NCBI RefSeq assembly: GCF_006376675.1
Contig: NZ_VEWK01000013.1
Span: forward strand, 62,001 to 126,000
From: Brucella pecoris
Lineage (GTDB): Bacteria; Pseudomonadota; Alphaproteobacteria; Rhizobiales; Rhizobiaceae
Length of the DNA stretch: 64,000 nt
Direction: 5' to 3'
The notes below the pieces were generated by a model that was not told the origin of the DNA, made no database searches, and saw nothing but the letters and a program-made list of their open reading frames with translations. The translations under genes and the position numbers were made by a program. Shown here piece by piece: positions 60,592-64,000 of this stretch; the stretch's first letter is position 1; every line of letters starts with the position of its first letter.

Positions 60592-61710
60592 ATGAAAATG
60601 AAACAGTCTATCTGGAAGTCATATCGCCAGATTCTTGCGCGCGGTGTCGCTACGGCTCTTATCGGCATTGGTCTGGTTGTTCCGCAGGCGGCGTTTGCTT
60701 GCACGAGCTTTGTTCTCTCGACAACGGACAATGGCTATGTGTATGCGCGTACGATGGAGTTCGCTTTCGAGCTGAAATCGGACCTGGTCGTCATTCCGCG
60801 CAAGTATCAGATTACATCGACTGCCGCTCAGGGCAAGCCGGGCATGAAGTGGAAAGGCCAGTACGCGGCTGTTGGCATGAATGCCTTCGGGCTGCCGGCA
60901 CTGACCGATGGGATGAACGAAAAGGGGCTTTCGGGCGGTGTCCTCTATTTCCCCGATTTCGCCAAGTATCAGGACCCCGCGACTGCCAAACCCGAAAACA
61001 GCATCGCGCCGTGGGATTTCCTGAGCTGGGCGCTGACCAATTTTGCGACGGTTGAGGAAGTGAAGGCCGCGCTGAACTCGATCTCCGTCATCGATGTGAA
61101 GCAGAATGATCTTGGTATAGCACCGCCGGTGCATTATACGCTGCATGATGCCACCGGGGCATCGATCGTCATCGAGCCGGTCGATGGAAAGCTCAAGGTT
61201 TATGACAATCCGCTTGGCGTTATGACCAATTCGCCAAATTTCGAATGGCACATGACGAATCTACGGAATTACGTCAACCTGTCGCCTGAAAATGCAAAGC
61301 CGCTTGTTATTAACAAAGCGACTTTCCAACCGCTGGGACAGGGATCGGGTCTCCATGGTGTACCGGGTGATACCACGCCGCCTTCGCGCTTCGTTCGTGT
61401 AAGCGCCTATGTTTTGTCGGCCGAAAAGCTTCCAAGCGGACCGGAAAGTGTGCGCCTTGCAGAACATATCGCCAACAATTTCGATATCCCGAAGGGTCTT
61501 ATTCGGGATAGCAGCGGTCATGCACCACTGGAATACACCCAGTGGACTGCAATCGCGGACATGAAGAACGACGTCTATTATGTGAAGACATACGACAATC
61601 AGATTCTGCGCAGTGTATCCCTCAAGGACATGAACCTCGACGCCAAGGATCTTGTAACGGTCAAGATAGATCCGTTGCCGGTTGCACCGGTTTTGATCGA
61701 GAAGAAGTAA
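60592..61710 (+). CDS. Choloylglycine hydrolase family protein, copy 2
   Basis: This 372-residue Ntn-hydrolase is a paralogue of the gene at 56345. A long signal peptide (ARGVATALIGIGLVVPQAAF, then A) is followed directly by the nucleophile cysteine in CTSFVLSTTDNGYVYARTME. Conserved parts are DGMNEKGLSGGVLYFPDF, the GVMTNSPNFEWHMTN block and QWTAIADMKNDVYYVKTYD. It may cleave bile salts, penicillin-like amides or acyl-homoserine lactones in the periplasm; which one cannot be read here. GAGG lies before the start. Confidence 0.88.
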   Translation: MKMKQSIWKSYRQILARGVATALIGIGLVVPQAAFACTSFVLSTTDNGYVYARTMEFAFELKSDLVVIPRKYQITSTAAQGKPGMKWKGQYAAVGMNAFGLPALTDGMNEKGLSGGVLYFPDFAKYQDPATAKPENSIAPWDFLSWALTNFATVEEVKAALNSISVIDVKQNDLGIAPPVHYTLHDATGASIVIEPVDGKLKVYDNPLGVMTNSPNFEWHMTNLRNYVNLSPENAKPLVINKATFQPLGQGSGLHGVPGDTTPPSRFVRVSAYVLSAEKLPSGPESVRLAEHIANNFDIPKGLIRDSSGHAPLEYTQWTAIADMKNDVYYVKTYDNQILRSVSLKDMNLDAKDLVTVKIDPLPVAPVLIEKK

Positions 61711-61750
61711 GCTCGGTCATGGGGCGGCGATCAGCCGCCCCTTGACGATT

Positions 61751-62050
61751 TCAGGGAACATCATCGGAAGCGGTGGGGCCACCTTCGTTCTCAAGGTTTG
61801 CGATACGCTTTGTTTCCGAACGATTGAATTTCAATCTTACCCCGACACCGCCACCGTTTTCGGGAATGAATTGTGCCCCCGCTTTTTCCAGTGCAACCGC
61901 CAATGTGGAAATCTGCTCATCCGTTGGCCGACCCAGCTTGCGCTCAAACCGTTCGATTATCTCTGCGTCGATGCCGGATAATTGCGCCAGACGGTCGCGG
62001 GAAAATTCCACGAGCGCCCTCGCGGCACGGCATTGAGGTCCGGTTATCAT
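61751..62050 (-). CDS. XRE-type helix-turn-helix regulator
   Basis: The 99-residue protein opens MITGPQCRAARALVEFSRDR and continues LAQLSGIDAEIIERFERKLG, a helix-turn-helix of the XRE type. DEQISTLAVALEKAGAQFIP and a variable tail follow. GGGGAGAG precedes ATG 62050. Such small single-domain regulators with an IPENGGGVGVR element are common in Rhizobiales. The target is unknown. Confidence 0.85.
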   Translation of the reverse strand: MITGPQCRAARALVEFSRDRLAQLSGIDAEIIERFERKLGRPTDEQISTLAVALEKAGAQFIPENGGGVGVRLKFNRSETKRIANLENEGGPTASDDVP

Positions 62051-62206
62051 CGTATAGCTCTCCCCTTGCAATCTTGTGCGAAAGACAAATGCTGGAAATG
62101 TAGCGCGCCTTGCGCGCATTTTATCTAATTGAAGCGAGATCAGAAATCATCCAAGCGGACTGATTTTCCTGCGTAGATACTTCATGTGTTTGCAGGAATT
62201 GCTCCT

Positions 62207-62310
62207 AGAGCGCGTTTCGATCTGATTGGATCAGATCGGCGCTCTAACTTCTTCTATTTCAAGCATAATCTTATCGATCCTCGTTTCACTCCGATCGGAT
62301 TATGCTCTAA
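62207..62310. repeat. Long intergenic repeat, copy B (about 104 bp)
   Basis: This matches copy A (55214-55317) almost throughout, beginning AGAGCGCGTTTCGATCTGAT and ending GGATTATGCTCTAA. Its last bases supply the stop codon of the minus-strand gene at 62307. Confidence 0.85.
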
Positions 62311-62576
62311 TGATGGTCAGAGTTGCCGCCCTTTTTTCCGGCGCCGTTGATAATCGTTTCGAGTAGCCAGGGCTTATGGTCGATTATTTCGGAGAGCTCA
62401 TGCAGGCCTATTTGCGAACCGGCTTCCTTTAGCAGCGCGTCGGCGACAGAGGCCGATCCATTCTTGCCTTCCTGTGCCATGCGATGCGCGCGCCGGATCA
62501 GAAGTTCCGGCTGTGAAAAACTGCTCTCGGCAAGTCTTTTCTCTATTCGGCGCTGTAGCTCTTCCGGAGCAATCAT
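62307..62576 (-). CDS. Hypothetical protein, 89 residues
   Basis: The helical protein begins MIAPEELQRRIEKRLAESSF, has a polar middle (RAHRMAQEGKNGSASVADAL) and ends GKKGGNSDHH. I recognise no domain. Its stop codon is provided by the flanking 104-bp repeat, so the C-terminus may have been changed by repeat insertion. Confidence 0.6.
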   Translation of the reverse strand: MIAPEELQRRIEKRLAESSFSQPELLIRRAHRMAQEGKNGSASVADALLKEAGSQIGLHELSEIIDHKPWLLETIINGAGKKGGNSDHH

Positions 62577-62988
62577 CTGTTGAATTTCCTCATTCCTGAA
62601 GCAGGCGCAATCAACGGCGACGTGCGACCCTCATTATGAATTTATGTTGAGATAAAGTTTTTACCACGTGACAATTCGTACAAATCAGGCGTTTCGGAAG
62701 ATTTTACTGAATGGGCGGGTGCATGTGATCGCAGGTCTGTCCTACTTTAGTATGACGGGATAGTAACGAAATATTTCAGCACATCAAATCCGCAAAGTCG
62801 CCAATTTATTGCCACGCTTTCTCTTGTTTGCATCTGGCAAGCTACTTACATAGCCATTACGCCTTGGCGGGAAAAGCAGTGGTCAGGTAGAGCGCGTAAC
62901 GGGAAGCGGGTTTCGCTTCGCGGGTAACACGCGCTGTAGCGGCTAGTGTCTGTCCGTTTGATAAACAATAATAATTCGATGGTTTGCA
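62577..62988. other. Long upstream region of the DUF475 gene with a nested hairpin
   Basis: The 412 bases contain no convincing gene. The most striking part is 62891-62935: AGCGCGT pairs with ACGCGCT, and inside it GAAGCG pairs with CGCTTC around GGGTTT-like bases, with two internal loops both carrying GTAAC. It ends about 55 bases before the DUF475 start and could be a structured mRNA leader. I could not match it to a known riboswitch. Confidence 0.45.
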
Positions 62989-64000
62989 ATGGCCACTCTT
63001 CGTTACTTTATCTGGCCCATGGTTTTTACCGTATTGGGTCTCGCAGGTGCCGTTTGGCTCGGTTACGAAATGACCGGCACTTTTGGAGGAATGGTCTCCG
63101 TCTTCATCATCTGCGCCGTTCTGAGCGTTCTGGAAATCTCGCTTTCCTTTGATAACGCGATCGTCAATGCCCGCATCCTGCGCGACATGACGCCGGAATG
63201 GCAGCATCGCTTCCTGACCTGGGGCATTATCATTGCCGTTTTCGGTATGCGCATCATCTTTCCGCTAGCCATCGTGGCGGTTGCCATGTGGACCGATCCG
63301 ATCTCGGCGCTGAAACTTGCGATCTGGCAGCCGGATGAATATGCCCGCGTGATCTCGGATTCGCATACAGGCATTGCGGCCTTTGGCGGCACATTTCTGC
63401 TGATGGTCGGCATGAAGTACTTCTTCGATGTCGAGAAGGACGTGCACTGGATCAAAGCCATCGAAAGCCGCATGTCGAAGTTCGCTTCGGTTCAAGGTGT
63501 CGAGATTGGCGTCGCAATTGCGCTGATCATCTTCTTCTCCTACCAGCTTGATGCTGAACATTCGCACACCTTCCTAATCGCAGCCCTGTTCGGTCTTCTG
63601 ACCTTCCTCGCTGTCGAAGGACTGGGCGAGGTTCTGGACGCGACGCAGGAGCAGATGGATATGGTCCGTCGCGGTGGTCTGGGTGCTTTCATCTATCTTG
63701 AAGTGCTCGATGCCAGTTTCTCATTCGATGGCGTGATCGGCGCGTTTGCCCTGACCACGAACCTGTTCATCATAGCGATCGGCCTTGGTATCGGCGCATT
63801 CTATGTGCGTTCGCTCACCATCATGCTTGTCGAGCGCAAGACGCTGGGCCAGTACCGCTATCTCGAACATGGCGCTTTTTATGCGATCCTCGTTCTGGCG
63901 GTCATCATGTATGTCCAGACGCTGGTGCATATTCCGGAAGTCATCACCGGCCTTATCGGTGCGGCTTTGATCGGCCTCTCGTTCATGTCTTCGCTACGCT
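62989..64000 (+). CDS. DUF475/TerC-like integral membrane protein (3' end outside window)
   Basis: The visible 337 residues show at least eight hydrophobic helices. The acidic membrane motifs VLEISLSFDNAIVNARILRD and EVLDASFSFDGVIGAFALTT are the two repeats of the TerC superfamily, with a histidine-containing loop (QLDAEHSHTFLIAAL) between them. TerC relatives move metal ions such as manganese or act in tellurite resistance. DUF475 members have no settled role, but metal transport is a fair inference. The ATG at 62989 is the first in frame. The end lies outside the window. Confidence 0.88.
   Translation, partial: MATLRYFIWPMVFTVLGLAGAVWLGYEMTGTFGGMVSVFIICAVLSVLEISLSFDNAIVNARILRDMTPEWQHRFLTWGIIIAVFGMRIIFPLAIVAVAMWTDPISALKLAIWQPDEYARVISDSHTGIAAFGGTFLLMVGMKYFFDVEKDVHWIKAIESRMSKFASVQGVEIGVAIALIIFFSYQLDAEHSHTFLIAALFGLLTFLAVEGLGEVLDATQEQMDMVRRGGLGAFIYLEVLDASFSFDGVIGAFALTTNLFIIAIGLGIGAFYVRSLTIMLVERKTLGQYRYLEHGAFYAILVLAVIMYVQTLVHIPEVITGLIGAALIGLSFMSSLR

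Noticed and set aside
62857..62960. Manganese (yybP-ykoY) riboswitch before the DUF475 gene
   Set aside because: The conserved loop sequences of that riboswitch are not present, only a nested hairpin.

Overview
The window looks like an alphaproteobacterial chromosome of the Brucella/Ochrobactrum group. The run of a WadC-type lipopolysaccharide core glycosyltransferase, an Lrp-type regulator, trkH, trxB, a LsrB/VtlR-type LysR gene, an aspartate aminotransferase, carB, carA, a GatB/YqeY gene, dnaG and rpoD fits that group. So do the IalB-like protein, the choloylglycine hydrolases and the intergenic palindromes around AAAAGTGTGGAACGG and GATCTGATTGGATC. Species assignment is inference, since no database search was possible.

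Chromosomal backbone, left part (1-37960). The window opens inside the glycosyltransferase gene. After Lrp, TrkH, TrxB and the LysR regulator comes a five-gene minus-strand operon (10635 to 5558): a metallophosphoesterase, an ABC ATPase, two permeases and a solute-binding protein. A Pho-box-like repeat lies upstream, which suggests phosphate-controlled uptake of an organophosphate. Next to it is a compact 114-nt RNA gene (11022-11135) with the CU-rich loop and terminator expected of an AbcR-type Hfq-dependent sRNA. Then follow aatA, a TetR/NmrA/DUF1772 module with two clear operators, cspA, a Nudix gene, an SbmA/BacA-like ABC protein whose ATPase motifs are all degenerate, carB, a membrane LytTR regulator beside a DUF2306 gene, a zinc peptidase, an MFS drug exporter, carA, YqeY, a cysteine hydrolase, a Na/Pi cotransporter with its own Pho box, dnaG, rpoD, a HlyU-like gene and several small genes.

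Integrated element (38022-55105). A tyrosine integrase lies beside a CAT-anticodon tRNA (probably tRNA-Ile2). A 17-bp copy of the tRNA 3' end recurs at 55089-55105, which defines an element of about 17 kb. It has a leftward integrase operon, a CI-like repressor and a Cro-like protein separated by palindromic operators, and a tightly overlapped rightward operon. That operon carries replication/ParB-like genes, a ClpP-like protease, an HNH nuclease and then only a few tail genes (gp10-like, tape measure, DUF3168). I find no terminase, portal, capsid or baseplate gene. It is either a head-deleted prophage or a satellite-like element with tail genes. Its right end holds a HIRAN-domain protein, a symmetric array of four 10-bp sites and a gene remnant.

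Right part (55106-64000). The chromosome resumes with repeat-rich intergenic DNA, an IalB-like protein, a CsbD protein, two choloylglycine hydrolase paralogues about 3.2 kb apart, a secreted protein of unknown function, a DUF4239 membrane protein, an outer-membrane barrel, an XRE regulator, a small unknown gene and the start of a DUF475 (TerC-like) membrane protein that runs off the window.
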